In this document: piece after piece, positions 18,017 through 27,850 of the stretch
How positions within the stretch are numbered: position 1 is the stretch's first letter
Layout of the letters: every line of letters starts with the position of its first letter
Origin: Gammaproteobacteria bacterium
GTDB lineage: Bacteria; Pseudomonadota; Gammaproteobacteria; Ga0077536
NCBI GenBank assembly: GCA_030833185.1
Contig: JAURHQ010000010.1
Location: forward strand, 1 to 42,089
Reading direction: 5' to 3'
Length of the DNA: 42,089 nucleotides
Translations under genes and position numbers: made by a program
The notes under the pieces: generated by a model
The model's input: only the letters and a program-made list of their open reading frames with translations
The model's database searches: none
What the model was told of the DNA's origin: nothing

Positions 18017-18419
18017 ACGCCTGAAAGTCATCCGCTTCCACCACTGCGACCCGGCGGCCATTATTTTTTATCCGCAGTATTTCGTGCTGTTCCACGAACT
18101 GATGGAAGAGTGGTTCAGCGAAGGGCTCAACACCAACTATGGCGAATACATCCGCGTGGCGCGCCTCGGGGTGCCGGCGGTGAAGGCCGAATGCGAGTTC
18201 ACCGCGCAAAGCAAACTGGGCGACGAAGTGCGCTTCCGCCTGCAGCCGACGCGCCTCGGCAGCAGCTCGCTCAGTTTTACGGGCGAAGCCATCGGCGGTG
18301 ATGAACTGCGCGCCCGCGCGCACATCACGGTGGTGCAGATGTCGCTCGAAACGCGCAAATCTGTGCCCTTTGCCGCCGGACTGCGCGAACGCATCACGGC
18401 GTTTCTGCCGCCGGAATAA
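18006..18419 (+). CDS. 4HBT-type acyl-CoA thioesterase
   Basis: 137-residue single hotdog domain. The segment HHCDPAAIIFYPQYF (about 12-26) carries the Asp that serves as the catalytic carboxylate in 4-hydroxybenzoyl-CoA thioesterase of the Pseudomonas type, followed by the helix of the hotdog fold. Strands near EFTAQSKLGDEVRF and SSSLSFTGEA complete the fold. The substrate could be an aromatic or short acyl-CoA; the nearby aromatic pathway makes an aryl-CoA conceivable, but the immediate partner is fabY. It is the last gene of the plus-strand operon; its start overlaps the CWC gene by 11 bp. Confidence 0.88.
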   Translation: MWFERLKVIRFHHCDPAAIIFYPQYFVLFHELMEEWFSEGLNTNYGEYIRVARLGVPAVKAECEFTAQSKLGDEVRFRLQPTRLGSSSLSFTGEAIGGDELRARAHITVVQMSLETRKSVPFAAGLRERITAFLPPE

Positions 18420-18422
18420 GCG

Positions 18423-18445
18423 ACCGGGCCGCGCGGCGACCCGGT
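18423..18445. terminator. Hairpin between convergent operons
   Basis: ACCGGG...CCCGGT arms (18423-18428 and 18440-18445) enclose the self-complementary CCGCGCGG. It lies in the 42-bp space between the stops of the thioesterase gene (plus) and the aldehyde dehydrogenase gene (minus), so it could end both transcripts. No T-tract. Confidence 0.4.
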
Positions 18446-18461
18446 GGCGGCGGTGCGCTGC

Positions 18462-19892
18462 TCAGCCGGCGGGCGAGTAGCCCAGCACAGACTTCAATTC
18501 GAGAAACTCCCCGAAGGCGTGTTCGCCGAATTCTCGCCCGTTGCCCGACTGCTTGTACCCGCCGAACGGCACGGTGATATCGAGTCCCGCGTTGTTCAGG
18601 CTGATGTAGCCGGCGCGAATCCGCCCCGCGATGCGCCGCGCGTGCTCGAGGTTCTGGCTTTGCACATAACCGCCCAGCCCGTACTCGGTGTCGTTCGCTA
18701 TGCGCACCGCTTCGTCTTCATCGTCGTAGCCGATGATCGACAGCACCGGCCCAAAGATTTCCTCGCGCGCAATCGCCATGTCGTTACGCACGTTGCTGAA
18801 CACCGTGGGCTTGCAGTAATAGCCTTCGCTCAAGCCTTCGGGTTTACCCGGCCCACCGGTGACCAGGGTCGCGCCTTCGTCGATCCCGGCGCCGATCAGT
18901 CGCTGCACTTTCTGCCAGGCCGCTTCTGAAATGACCGGGCCCATCCGGCTGTTGGCGGCCGGGTCGCCGGGCGTCCAGCTCTCGGCCACTTCCCGCGCAA
19001 TCGCGCAGACTTCGTCCATCAGCTTGTTGGGAACCAGCATGCGCGTTGGCGCGCGGCAGGACTGGCCGGAGTTCATCATCACGCTGTTCACGCCCCCGGT
19101 GACCGCGGCCTTCAGGTCGGCGTCTTCCAGCACGATGTTCGGGCTCTTGCCGCCCAGTTCCTGATGGACGCGCTTCACCGTCGCCGCAGCGTTACGCGCG
19201 ACCTCGATGCCGGCGCGGGTCGAACCGGTGATGGAGATCATGTCGATACCCGGATGCGAAGACATCGCGGCGCCCACCGTGGGGCCTTCGCCAAAAACCA
19301 AATTGAACACGCCCGGCGGCAGCCCCGCGGCCTCGATAATTTCGGCGAGTATTTGCGCGGAAAACGGCGCAATTTCCGACGGCTTCAGAATCACCGTGCA
19401 GCCCACCGCCAGCGCCGGCGCGGTCTTCGCACACATCTGATGTACCGGCCAGTTCCAGGGCGTGATGAAGCCACAGACGCCAATCGGCTCCTTCATCACG
19501 CAGTGCGTGCCTTTGATTTCTTCAAATTCGTAGTCGCGCAGGATGTTGAAGGCAGCGCGAAAGTGACGCGGCCCAAGCGCCGCCTGCGTGTCACGCGCCA
19601 GCCACTGCGGTGCGCCCATTTCCTCGCGAATGGCGACGCCCATGTCGTCCAGCCGACGGTCAAACTCGAGCGCGATGCGCTCAAGCGCCGCGAGGCGCTC
19701 GGCCTTCGGGGTGGCAGCCCACCCCGGAAAGGCGTCGCGTGCGGCCTTGACCGCCGCATCGACATCCGCAGCACTGCCCACCGCGATGCGCCCGTTCGGG
19801 GTGCCGGTGGCAGGATTGATCACCGGCAGCACTTGCGACGTCGCCGGCGCCACCCACTGGCCGTTGATAAAGAATTTGAGATGTTCACGCAT
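18462..19892 (-). CDS. NAD(P)+-dependent aldehyde dehydrogenase
   Basis: 476-residue member of the aldehyde dehydrogenase superfamily, oxidising an aldehyde to the acid. Visible are the NAD-binding segment ITPWNWPVHQM, the GSTRAG loop, the general base Glu in QELGGKSPNIV, the catalytic Cys in MNSGQSCRAPTRMLV, and the EEIFGPVLSI and NNAGLDITVPFGGYKQSGNG blocks. The specificity is not clear; it is not the hydroxymuconic semialdehyde dehydrogenase expected near catechol dioxygenases. The start at MREHLKFFINGQW has AAGGA 8 nt upstream and matches the family N-terminus. No operon partner; convergent with the fabY operon. Confidence 0.92.
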   Translation of the reverse strand: MREHLKFFINGQWVAPATSQVLPVINPATGTPNGRIAVGSAADVDAAVKAARDAFPGWAATPKAERLAALERIALEFDRRLDDMGVAIREEMGAPQWLARDTQAALGPRHFRAAFNILRDYEFEEIKGTHCVMKEPIGVCGFITPWNWPVHQMCAKTAPALAVGCTVILKPSEIAPFSAQILAEIIEAAGLPPGVFNLVFGEGPTVGAAMSSHPGIDMISITGSTRAGIEVARNAAATVKRVHQELGGKSPNIVLEDADLKAAVTGGVNSVMMNSGQSCRAPTRMLVPNKLMDEVCAIAREVAESWTPGDPAANSRMGPVISEAAWQKVQRLIGAGIDEGATLVTGGPGKPEGLSEGYYCKPTVFSNVRNDMAIAREEIFGPVLSIIGYDDEDEAVRIANDTEYGLGGYVQSQNLEHARRIAGRIRAGYISLNNAGLDITVPFGGYKQSGNGREFGEHAFGEFLELKSVLGYSPAG

Positions 19893-20224
19893 GGAGATGA
19901 TCCTTGTTTGCAAATAAGCGGCGCGGCCGAGCGCGCACGCCAACTAAGTGCCGTCTAACAGCCACCGCATCAGTTCACCCGGTCGGTGAAATGCGGTGAC
20001 GCCTTGGTCGCCATCAACCGGATCGGTCGCAGCGGCGCACACTCACCCACTCCTTGGGTATGAATCACCACCGGCATTCAGCTCAAGAGCGCCGCGCTGG
20101 CCCGCGAGCCCTTGAAGCAGTGCTTCCTGATTGCCCACGGCGGGCGCAAACAGAATCCATCTTCCATCCTGCGCTGCATGGTGATGAGGCGCTCGTTGGT
20201 CTAACACCGCCAGCGCCCCGCCGC
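19893..20224. other. Intergenic stretch, 332 bp
   Basis: Lies between the aldehyde dehydrogenase start and the stop of the cyclophilin-RTX gene, both on the minus strand. I see no complete gene or strong hairpin. It should hold the aldehyde dehydrogenase promoter on its low-coordinate side. Confidence 0.45.
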
Positions 20225-22369
20225 TCAGAGCACGAAATCCGCCGCCGTCAGGCTGGCCGCGCCGGTCATGACAATGGCAAATTCGGCGGTGGCGAAATCC
20301 CCATCCGTGTTGCCGTAGAGCACGCCGGTATCGAGCCGCAGCTGGCCCACCGCGGTAAAAGTCGCCACCAGCGTGCCGTCGAAGGCCTGATCGCCGCCGG
20401 TCAGGCTGTCGGCATCAATCGCCGAAAGATCGATCAAGTCGCCGCTGGTGAAGTCCGCGATCACATCGGCCAAGATGGCGTCGCTATTGGTGTCGCCCAC
20501 CGCGGTGAATACGAAGACGTCGTTGTCGGTGCCGCCTTGCAAGGTATCAAGCCCTGCACCGCCGATGAGACTGTCCGCGCCAGCGCCACCGGCCAGCAAG
20601 TTGTTGCCCGCGTCGCCGGTCAGCGTGTCGTTGTAGTCGCTGCCGGTCAGGTTTTCGATCGAGAGCAGCGTGTCGCTGCCCGATCCGCCGGTCGCCTGCG
20701 CGGTGCCAACGGCGAGACTTACCGTGACGCCCGCGCTGGCGTAGGCGTAAGACACCGTATCGCTGCCGCTGCTGCCGTTCAGCACGTTGCTGCCCGCGCC
20801 GGCGTAGAGCAGGTTGTCCAGCGTGTTACCGCTCAGGTTGGCGGTGCCGCTGCTCGTGATCCGGCCGTTCTCGACGTTGGCCGTCAGGGTGTAACTCGCC
20901 AGCGCCGTCAACACCAGATCGGTGCCGCCGCCGCTGCTCGTCTCTCGCACCAGATCGCCGGTCTGGCTGACCACGTAGGTGTCGTCACCGAGGCCGCCGG
21001 TGAGGGTGTCGTTACCGGCGCCGCCGTCGAGGCGGTTAGCGCCCGCGCTGCCGGTCAGGCGGTCCGCATAGCGCGAGCCGATGAGATTTTCGATGCTGCT
21101 CAGGGTGTCGCTGCCAGAGCCGCCGGTGCTCTGCGCGCCGGTCGTGGCGAGACTCACGGTGACCGCCGCACTGGCCGACGCGTACGAGACGGTGTCTTCC
21201 CCCGCGCCGCCGGCCAGCACGTTATTGCCCGCCGCGGCGAAGAGCAGATTGTCCAGCGCGTTGCCGGTGAGGCGGGCGGTGCCCGTGGACGTGATGCGGC
21301 CGTATTCCACGTTGCCCGGCAAGGTGTAGGCACTCAGAAAACTTCTCACCAGATCAAACCCGCCGGTTTGCGGATCGGTATCCGTTTCTCGCACCAAATC
21401 GCCGCTGTTGCGCACGTCGTAGGTGTCGCTCCCAGCGCCGCCGCTCATGGTGTCGTTGCCGCTGCCGCCATCGAGACTATCGTTGCCGGCGTTGCCATTC
21501 ATCACATCATTGCCGCCCAGCGCATAAAGATTGTCGTTCCCGCTGGTGCCGTTCAGCGTGTCGCGCGCGCTGCTGCCCACTAGCGCGGACGTGGCGTTAA
21601 CCACGATGTCGCTGCCTGGCCGGGCAAGTTTGCTGACGTTGCCGGCGGCGTCGATCTGGCGCACTTGAAAATCCCGCGCCTCAACCGCGCCCGTGCCCAA
21701 GCTCAGGATGCTGCCGCTGCCGCGCGTCCAGTGCAGGCCGGCATCGAGGCTGTATTCCCATTTGGCTTTGGATTCGACCGCGCTCAACAAGATCTTCCCG
21801 GTCTTGGTGTACATCACACCGGTCGCGCTCTGCGTCATGGACTTGATCAAGACATTGGTGATCGGCGCGTCGGCGGCGTCGGTCGCCACCCGCCCAATGG
21901 CGTCGATAACCGACAGGCCGGTTTTGACCTCGCCAAATACCGCGTAGCCGCGATTCGCGGTGCTGGTGTAATCCAGAAAACTGTTGTCCAGCAGGTTGAC
22001 GTAGAACTGGCTCGTCGCCGAATTGGGCGCATCGGTGCGCGCCATCGCCAGCGTGCCGCGCAGATTGGACAGGCCCTTGTTGGACTCCAGCGTAATCGGG
22101 GCGTACCAGGTGTCTTTTTCGACCTGATCCGTGGTGTAGCCACCACCCTGAATCACGAAACCCGGCACGACGCGATGGAACAGCAGCTTGCTGTAGAAGC
22201 CGCCGTTCGCGTAAGCCAGAAAATTGGCCACGGTGTAGGGAGCGGCCGCGGGGGCGAGCTCAAACACCACGCTGCCCTTGCTGGTCAGCATGGTCACTTC
22301 GGGGGTGTCTAGCCAGGTGCCGCGGAGCACCAGTTTGGGGGCGTAGGGCGCGGTCGTATCGGTGGCCAT
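20225..22369 (-). CDS. Cyclophilin-type peptidyl-prolyl isomerase fused to an RTX calcium-binding tail
   Basis: 714 residues. Residues about 22-180 are a complete bacterial cyclophilin: FHRVVPGFVIQGGG (64-77, with the active-site Arg66, Phe71 and Gln74) and the SATSQFYVNLLDNSFLD block (117-133). Residues 195-260 form an Ig-like linker (YSLDAGLHWTRGSGS, VRQIDAAGNVSK). From 270 on come RTX nonapeptides (GGNDVMNGNAGND, GGSGNDTMSGGAGSD), then two 148-residue copies of an RTX-bearing unit (323-470 and 471-618). The C-terminus ends DFVL after a hydrophobic stretch, as in type I secretion substrates, and no Sec signal is present. It is therefore probably an exported, calcium-folded proline isomerase. 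No HlyB/HlyD/TolC genes lie nearby. Confidence 0.9.
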   Translation of the reverse strand: MATDTTAPYAPKLVLRGTWLDTPEVTMLTSKGSVVFELAPAAAPYTVANFLAYANGGFYSKLLFHRVVPGFVIQGGGYTTDQVEKDTWYAPITLESNKGLSNLRGTLAMARTDAPNSATSQFYVNLLDNSFLDYTSTANRGYAVFGEVKTGLSVIDAIGRVATDAADAPITNVLIKSMTQSATGVMYTKTGKILLSAVESKAKWEYSLDAGLHWTRGSGSILSLGTGAVEARDFQVRQIDAAGNVSKLARPGSDIVVNATSALVGSSARDTLNGTSGNDNLYALGGNDVMNGNAGNDSLDGGSGNDTMSGGAGSDTYDVRNSGDLVRETDTDPQTGGFDLVRSFLSAYTLPGNVEYGRITSTGTARLTGNALDNLLFAAAGNNVLAGGAGEDTVSYASASAAVTVSLATTGAQSTGGSGSDTLSSIENLIGSRYADRLTGSAGANRLDGGAGNDTLTGGLGDDTYVVSQTGDLVRETSSGGGTDLVLTALASYTLTANVENGRITSSGTANLSGNTLDNLLYAGAGSNVLNGSSGSDTVSYAYASAGVTVSLAVGTAQATGGSGSDTLLSIENLTGSDYNDTLTGDAGNNLLAGGAGADSLIGGAGLDTLQGGTDNDVFVFTAVGDTNSDAILADVIADFTSGDLIDLSAIDADSLTGGDQAFDGTLVATFTAVGQLRLDTGVLYGNTDGDFATAEFAIVMTGAASLTAADFVL
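20516..21403 (-). repeat. Tandem duplication of a 148-residue RTX unit
   Basis: Two adjacent 444-bp units (about 20960-21403 and 20516-20959) inside the cyclophilin-RTX gene. Both run GDLVRET - Y-TL - NVE-GRITS-GTA - N-LDNLL - VSYA-AS - TGGSGSDTL - SIENL. They are diverged at the DNA level, so the duplication is not recent. Confidence 0.75.
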
Positions 22370-22462
22370 GCGAAGTCCTTGCTCAATAAGTGCGAGGCGC
22401 CGCCGCGCACGAGATCAAAATGGGCAGCGGGCGCGCACGCGGCAACACCCACCGCTGTCGGC

Positions 22463-24673
22463 TTAGCCCGGGTTGCCCTGCGCGGCCGCTTTCAGTTCAC
22501 GGCGCCGCCGGTGCAGCACCGGCTCGGTGTACCCGTTGGGCTGATGCACGCCGCCGAAGACCAGTTCGCAGGCGGCCTGAAACGCCACCGACTCGTCGAA
22601 GTTGGCCGACATCGGCTTGTACCCCGGCTCGTTCGCGTTCTGACGATCGACCACTACCGCCATGCGCTTGAAGGTCTCCAGCACGTGCCGCCGGCGCACG
22701 TAGTCGTGCCGCAGCCAGTTGGCGATGTGCTGGCTGGAAATGCGCAGCGTCGCGCGGTCTTCCATCAGGCCCACATCGTTGATGTCCGGCACCTTGGAGC
22801 AGCCGATGCCCAAATCAATCCAGCGCACCACATAGCCCAGAATGCCCTGGCAGTTGTTGTCGAGTTCAGCCTGCACCTGCTCGCGGGTGAGCGGCGTGTC
22901 GCCCAGCAGCGGGATGGTGAGGATGTCGTCCAGACTCGCCCGCGGGCGCTTTTTGAGCTCGTTCTGCACCTCCCACACGTTCACTTCGTGATAGTGCATG
23001 GCGTGCAGGGTCGCCGCAGTCGGCGACGGCACCCAGGCCGTGCTCGCGCCGGCGCGCAGATGGGCCAGCTTGGTGTTGACCATCTCGTTCATCAAATCGG
23101 GCTTCGGCCACATGCCCTTACCGATCTGCGCCTTGCCCTGCAGGCCGCAGGCAAGGCCGATATCGACGTTCCAGTTCTCGTAGGCCTTGATCCACTTCTC
23201 CTGCTTCATGGCCTCTTTGCGCACCATGACACCGGCTTCCATGGAGGTGTGAATTTCATCGCCCGTGCGGTCAAGAAAACCGGTGTTGATGAAAATCAGC
23301 CGGTCCTGCGCGGCGCGGATGCATTCCTTAAGATTGACCGTCGTGCGGCGCTCTTCGTCCATCACGCCAATTTTCAGCGTGTGCCGCGCCAGTCCCAGCA
23401 TGTCTTCCACCTTGTCGAACAGCGCGCAGGCAAACGCCACTTCTTCGGGGCCGTGCATTTTCGGTTTGACGATGTACATCGAGCCCGCGCGCGAGTTGCG
23501 CAAGGCGCCCAGCCCACGCAGGTCGTAGAGCGCGATGGTGCCGGTAATGACCGCGTCCAGGATGCCTTCCGGCACTTCCTCGCCTTTCAGCAGCACCGCT
23601 TCGTTGGTCATCAGATGACCGACGTTGCGGATAATCAGCAGCGCCCGACCGTGCAGCGAGAACGGCGCGCCCTGCGGATTCATAAAGCACAGATCCGGCG
23701 CCATCGTGCGGGTGATGGTCTTACCGTTTTTCTCGAAGGTATCGGTCAGCGTGCCGGTCATCAGACCCAGCCAGTTGCGGTAGACCTCGGTCTTGTCCGC
23801 GCCGTCGGCGGCAGCCACCGAATCTTCGCAGTCCTGAATGGTGGTCACCGCCGACTCCAGCACCACATCTTTCACATGCGCCGCGTCAGCGCGCCCGACC
23901 GGATGCCCGGGATCAATCTGGATGATGAGATGCAGACCGTTGTTCCGCAGCAGGATTTCAGCGGGCGCATCCGGGTTGCCGTTGTAGCCGGCAAACTTCT
24001 CCGGCTCGCGCAAGCCCACATGGCCGTTATGGCGCAGGCTGACCTGCAGCGCGCCGTTAACCACCCGATAGGCCACCGCGTCGGCGTGGCTGCCGGCGGC
24101 CAGCGGTGCAGAACGGTCGAGCAGACCGCGGGCGTAGGCAATCACACGCTCGCCGCGCACCGGGTTGTAGCCGGCGGTTTTTTCCGCGCCATCGGTGTCG
24201 GCGATGACGTCGGAGCCGTACAGGGCGTCGTACAGCGAACCCCAGCGCGCGTTGGTGGCGTTCAGCGCGTAGCGCGCGTTCTTCACCGGCACCACCAGCT
24301 GCGGGCCGGCAAGGCTGGCAATCTCGTCGTCGACCTGCTGCGGGTTGACCTGAAAATCTGGCCCTTCGGGCAAGAGGTAGCCGATTTTCTCGAGGAATTT
24401 ACGGTATTGCGCGTGGTCGTGCGCGGCGTCGCAGCGGGACTGATGCCAGGTGTCGATCTCGGCCTGCAGCTTGTAGCGCTTCAGCAGCAGGATGTTGTTC
24501 TTCGGGGCCAGTTCGGTCACCACCTCTTCCAGCATGCGCCAGTAGTCGACGGGGTCGATGCCCAGCCCGGGCAGGATGTCGTCGACCACCAGCTGGTAGA
24601 GCGGGCGCGCGATTTCAAGCTGGCCCTGGTTGACGGGAATATGGGTTGCAGTAGCGGAAATGCCGGCAGTCAT
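22463..24673 (-). CDS. glcB: Malate synthase G
   Basis: Condenses glyoxylate with acetyl-CoA to malate, letting the cell grow on C2 units and fatty acids. 736 residues, normal for the monomeric G form. Visible are the N-terminal [12 protein letters not shown] region, [20 protein letters not shown], the catalytic core [21 protein letters not shown] (split [24 protein letters not shown]), [23 protein letters not shown] and the C-terminal [17 protein letters not shown]. The start at [13 protein letters not shown] has GAGAG 7 nt upstream; the frame stays open upstream but that part is antisense to the lipoprotein gene. Transcribed alone and divergent from the lipoprotein gene; no isocitrate lyase gene is in the window. 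Confidence 0.96.
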   Translation of the reverse strand: MTAGISATATHIPVNQGQLEIARPLYQLVVDDILPGLGIDPVDYWRMLEEVVTELAPKNNILLLKRYKLQAEIDTWHQSRCDAAHDHAQYRKFLEKIGYLLPEGPDFQVNPQQVDDEIASLAGPQLVVPVKNARYALNATNARWGSLYDALYGSDVIADTDGAEKTAGYNPVRGERVIAYARGLLDRSAPLAAGSHADAVAYRVVNGALQVSLRHNGHVGLREPEKFAGYNGNPDAPAEILLRNNGLHLIIQIDPGHPVGRADAAHVKDVVLESAVTTIQDCEDSVAAADGADKTEVYRNWLGLMTGTLTDTFEKNGKTITRTMAPDLCFMNPQGAPFSLHGRALLIIRNVGHLMTNEAVLLKGEEVPEGILDAVITGTIALYDLRGLGALRNSRAGSMYIVKPKMHGPEEVAFACALFDKVEDMLGLARHTLKIGVMDEERRTTVNLKECIRAAQDRLIFINTGFLDRTGDEIHTSMEAGVMVRKEAMKQEKWIKAYENWNVDIGLACGLQGKAQIGKGMWPKPDLMNEMVNTKLAHLRAGASTAWVPSPTAATLHAMHYHEVNVWEVQNELKKRPRASLDDILTIPLLGDTPLTREQVQAELDNNCQGILGYVVRWIDLGIGCSKVPDINDVGLMEDRATLRISSQHIANWLRHDYVRRRHVLETFKRMAVVVDRQNANEPGYKPMSANFDESVAFQAACELVFGGVHQPNGYTEPVLHRRRRELKAAAQGNPG

Positions 24674-24745
24674 GGGGCGCTCTCGTGAGGAAAATCCAGA
24701 CCGCCACAATAAACGCTCCGGCCAATCATTTCCCCTGTCCTCGCG

Positions 24746-24764
24746 CCGTCCTGTGATCGGACGG
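24746..24764. promoter_or_regulatory. Inverted repeat in the glcB/lipoprotein divergent region
   Basis: CCGTCC-N7-GGACGG lies in the 111-bp space between the divergent starts of malate synthase G and the lipoprotein gene, about 20 bp before the lipoprotein ATG. An operator or a 5'-leader hairpin is possible. Confidence 0.3.
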
Positions 24765-24784
24765 GTTCGGTGTACATTGGCGCC

Positions 24785-25684
24785 ATGAGTAAAACGCTGC
24801 TGTTTGGCCTGCTGCTGGCACTGGGTATTGGCGCCTGTCGGGTCGAAGACACCAAACCCCAAATCCAGAATGACGCCCGCCTGCGGGCGGTGATGGCGGC
24901 CGAGCGCAAGCGGGCCGAGGCGGCACAGCGCGAACAGGCCGGTCAGGCCGCGCCGGAGGCACCGTCCACCGCCGGCACCCCGCCGCCCGCCCCTGCGCCC
25001 GCAGCGCCGGCGCCGCCGCCTGCCGCGCCCGAATCCGCCGCGCCGCCCGCGGCGCCCAGCGAACAGGGCGCCTATGTCGAAATGACCGAAACCCCGGCCG
25101 GCGCGCCACCGCCGCCGCCCAGCGCCCGCAACAGCGGCGAGGCGAACGCCCGCGGCAGCGGGGCGCGCGCGGCGGCCGACGGCGGCGGCACCGGCGGCAA
25201 TGTGCCGCAGGGGATAAGGCCCAACGCGCCGCTGGGTGGCCCAGCGCCGCCGCCTTCGGGCGCACCGGGACGCCTTGGCACGAGCGGCCCGGCGCCCACG
25301 GTTCGCGGCGCCAGCGCACCGGGCGGTGGACCGGCGGGCGGACCGGCGGCGGCCGAAGTCACCACCGCCGAGGACCTCCGCCGCAGCCGGGCCGAGTTTG
25401 AGCGGCTGATGCAACAGCAGGGCGGCGGCGGCCGACCCGCCGCCGGCACGCCGGACGGTGGGGGCGGTGCGCGCGGCGCTGGCAGCGGCGTCGGTCGTTC
25501 GCCCGACCTGAGCGGACAAGTCGGCATCAATCCCAACGGGCCGGGCCCCGGCGCCGTGCGAGGGCCGGGCAGCGGGGACGACGCCATCGTCGCCAGACAG
25601 CTGCGGGAGGCCGCCGAACGCGAACCCGATCCGGTGCTGAAAGAAAAGCTCTGGCGGGAATACCGCAAGTACACCCAACCCTGA
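24785..25684 (+). CDS. Pro/Ala/Gly-rich lipoprotein
   Basis: 299 residues. [18 protein letters not shown] is a lipoprotein signal peptide with lipobox IGAC (Cys18). The mature part starts with a charged helix (about 25-50, [20 protein letters not shown]), then a long low-complexity Pro/Ala/Gly region (55-190, 205-260), a short helix ([20 protein letters not shown]) and a C-terminal helix ([18 protein letters not shown]...[14 protein letters not shown]). The charged ends and flexible middle suggest a periplasm-spanning tether. No close named family is recognised. It starts the plus-strand set that includes the TPR protein 8 bp downstream. There is no clear ribosome-binding site before the ATG; a GTG five codons earlier (24770) is the alternative. 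Confidence 0.75.
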   Translation: MSKTLLFGLLLALGIGACRVEDTKPQIQNDARLRAVMAAERKRAEAAQREQAGQAAPEAPSTAGTPPPAPAPAAPAPPPAAPESAAPPAAPSEQGAYVEMTETPAGAPPPPPSARNSGEANARGSGARAAADGGGTGGNVPQGIRPNAPLGGPAPPPSGAPGRLGTSGPAPTVRGASAPGGGPAGGPAAAEVTTAEDLRRSRAEFERLMQQQGGGGRPAAGTPDGGGGARGAGSGVGRSPDLSGQVGINPNGPGPGAVRGPGSGDDAIVARQLREAAEREPDPVLKEKLWREYRKYTQP

Positions 25685-25692
25685 GGTCTGCC

Positions 25693-26952
25693 GTGGCGAA
25701 CCCGCGTCCCTCCGATCCGCTCCAGCCCACCCGCCTCACGCCGCGGGTGGCCGACGACGCCCCGCCGGCGCGTCGCTTTGCCGCCCCGCGCGGCGCGGTG
25801 CTGTGGTTGCTGCTGAGCCTGGGCCTGTGCCTCGCCGCGCTGTTCGCCCTGCCGCGCCTGATGGCGCCCCCGCCGGCGCCGCCCGCTGCGCCCGGTGCGG
25901 CCCCGTCCCAGCCGGAAGAGCCGCCCGATCCCATCCTGACCCCGGCCGAAAAAGCCGCCGCGCGTCTGGACGCGCAGCAGGCGCTGGCCGCCTTGCTGAC
26001 GACCAGCGACCGGCTGGCGGGCCGCTCGCCGCAGGACTGGCAGGCTGAGGGCTGGCGCGCCGCGCAAGGGCGGATTGCCGATGGCGAACGCGCCTATCGC
26101 CAGGAGCGTTATCCCGCGGCAATCCGGATTTATGCCGATGCGGCGCGCCAGCTGGCCGCGCTGGAGGCGATGGTCCCCGGACTGATCCACGACCGCCTGC
26201 AGGCCGGCCTGCGCGCGCTCGACGCCGGCGACAGCGTGCACGCCGCGCAGTTCTTCCGGCAGCTGCTGAAAATCGACCCTCAACACGCGGCCGGTCGCGA
26301 GGCGCTGGCCCGCGCCGAAGCCTTCGAACGGGTTCAGGCGCTGCTGGCCGAAGGCATGGCCTACGAACGGATGGACGATATACCCAAAGCCCGCGCTGCC
26401 TTCGAAGCCGCGCTGGCGCTGGACGGCGCAACGGTCGCCGCCAGCGAAGGGCTTGCCCGGCTGACCGAAACCGACAGCGCCGAGGCCTACGCCAAGGCGA
26501 TGTCGAGCGGTTATGAAGCGCTGGCCGCCGCGCGTTACGACGAAGCCCGCAGCGCTTTCGAGCGGGCGCGCAAGCTGAACCCAACCACGGCCGCACAGGA
26601 CGCGCTGGCGCAAAGCATCGAACGTGGCGTCGCGGCCCGAATTGCCGCCGCACTGGCCAGCGCCGAACGCAACGAGAAAGCAGAGCGCTGGGACGAAGCG
26701 GCGCGGGCCTATGCGACGGCGCTAGGTCTGGACAAGGGCCTGACGGACCTCAAACCCAAGGCGGACAACGCCCGCGCCCGGGCCGCGCTGGCCCGCGAGA
26801 TTGCAGACGCCCTCGCCGCCCCCGCATCGCGCCCCACCCTGCTCGCCCTGTTGGCGCGGGTGCAGCGCATCGGCAGCGCCGGGCCGCGGCTGCGCGCCCA
26901 GCAAAAGCAGCTGGAAAAAGCCCTGCGCGCGCTTGAGCAAGCGGCGCCCTAG
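25693..26952 (+). CDS. Membrane-anchored TPR-repeat protein
   Basis: 419 residues: a cytoplasmic N-terminus, one membrane helix (about 35-57, [20 protein letters not shown]), a Pro/Ala linker, then helical hairpins of the tetratricopeptide kind. TPR-like units are [63 protein letters not shown] and [20 protein letters not shown] (each read here in part). The repeats should face the periplasm and act as a protein-binding scaffold. It lies 8 bp after the lipoprotein gene and ends 9 bp before the convergent nitroreductase. I infer that it belongs with the PEGA/VWA/channel operon that resumes at 29074. Confidence 0.82.
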   Translation: MANPRPSDPLQPTRLTPRVADDAPPARRFAAPRGAVLWLLLSLGLCLAALFALPRLMAPPPAPPAAPGAAPSQPEEPPDPILTPAEKAAARLDAQQALAALLTTSDRLAGRSPQDWQAEGWRAAQGRIADGERAYRQERYPAAIRIYADAARQLAALEAMVPGLIHDRLQAGLRALDAGDSVHAAQFFRQLLKIDPQHAAGREALARAEAFERVQALLAEGMAYERMDDIPKARAAFEAALALDGATVAASEGLARLTETDSAEAYAKAMSSGYEALAAARYDEARSAFERARKLNPTTAAQDALAQSIERGVAARIAAALASAERNEKAERWDEAARAYATALGLDKGLTDLKPKADNARARAALAREIADALAAPASRPTLLALLARVQRIGSAGPRLRAQQKQLEKALRALEQAAP

Positions 26953-26961
26953 GCGCGGGGC

Positions 26962-27630
26962 TCAGACCTCCGGTGCCGCCAGCCCCGGCTTGCCCTGCCC
27001 CCAGCGATTGAAGTGGGTTTTGCTGGGCGCCGGCGCACGCGTTACCGGGCCAAACTTGCCCTGCGGGTAGCCGATGGGAATCACCGCCACCACGCCCCAT
27101 TCCGCGGGAATGCCGAAAAACGCCTGCATTTCGGGCTCAAACATCTGATGCATGGTGGTCAGGCTGGCGCCAAGGCCAAGACCACGTGCTGCCAGCAGGA
27201 TGTTCTGCACCGCCGGGTAAATCGAGCCATAGGACGGCGGCGCCAGACCCACGCGCGCGGCCTGCGGCACCACGAAAGGCCAGTCGCGCTTGCCGCAGCA
27301 GAACAGCAGCACCGGGGCTTCGTGCATGTGCTCGCCCAGATAAAGCGCCGAATTCATCACCCGCCCGTCGCTGGAGGCGGGGTCCAGCGTTTCGATCAGG
27401 CCGGCGAAGCGGTTGCGCAGCCAGTAGTTATAGCGCTCGCCAAAAAAGCGCTTGCCGTCGTCGTCGGTCACCACCAGAAACGACCAGCGCTGCAGGTTTT
27501 GCCCGCTGGGCGCGGCGGTGCCGGCCTCGATGATTTTGCGGATCAGCGCATCCGGTACGGGGTCGGGTTTAAGCCGACGCATCGCGCGCATGCTGTGGAG
27601 GGTGTCGAAAAGACCGGGGTCCTGATCCAT
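26962..27630 (-). CDS. Nitroreductase-family flavoprotein
   Basis: 222-residue FMN-dependent NAD(P)H oxidoreductase fold. Typical motifs are SMRAMRRLKPDPVPDALIRKI (FMN phosphate-binding Arg cluster, split SMRAMRRLKPD and PVPDALIRKI), AGTAAPSGQNLQRW, and the C-terminal GLGLGASLTT and IPIGYPQGKFGPV. The substrate could be a nitro-aromatic, quinone or enone; not resolvable. The start at MDQDPGLFD has GAGG at 8 nt. It lies on the minus strand between two parts of what looks like one plus-strand system and is 220 bp from the reductase gene on its 5' side. Confidence 0.88.
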   Translation of the reverse strand: MDQDPGLFDTLHSMRAMRRLKPDPVPDALIRKIIEAGTAAPSGQNLQRWSFLVVTDDDGKRFFGERYNYWLRNRFAGLIETLDPASSDGRVMNSALYLGEHMHEAPVLLFCCGKRDWPFVVPQAARVGLAPPSYGSIYPAVQNILLAARGLGLGASLTTMHQMFEPEMQAFFGIPAEWGVVAVIPIGYPQGKFGPVTRAPAPSKTHFNRWGQGKPGLAAPEV

Positions 27631-27850
27631 GCGGGTGCCTCGCCAAGGGTAAAGGGTCAAACAGACGGTCGGCGGCACCCCGAGCAATCGCCTTGCGGGA
27701 TGACGCGCCAAGGCAGTCTACGCGCTGTCACCGCCCGCGCCCTCCCCGGCGCGGGCTCAGGCTGCGACCGGCAGCTGCAAGGGCGCCGCCAGCGCATCAA
27801 AGCGGATGATCCGTCCGGGCGCGCCGCGCGGCCCGGACGGTCGACAGGCC

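Noticed and set aside
18462-19892. 2-hydroxymuconic semialdehyde dehydrogenase (dmpC).
   Set aside because: It is about 20 kb from the dioxygenase, has no pathway neighbours, and its N-terminal region and specificity blocks do not look like DmpC.
22463-25678. Extension of malate synthase to an upstream start near 25678.
   Set aside because: The extra frame is antisense to the lipoprotein gene and is Arg/Gly-rich junk; the conserved enzyme starts at 24673.
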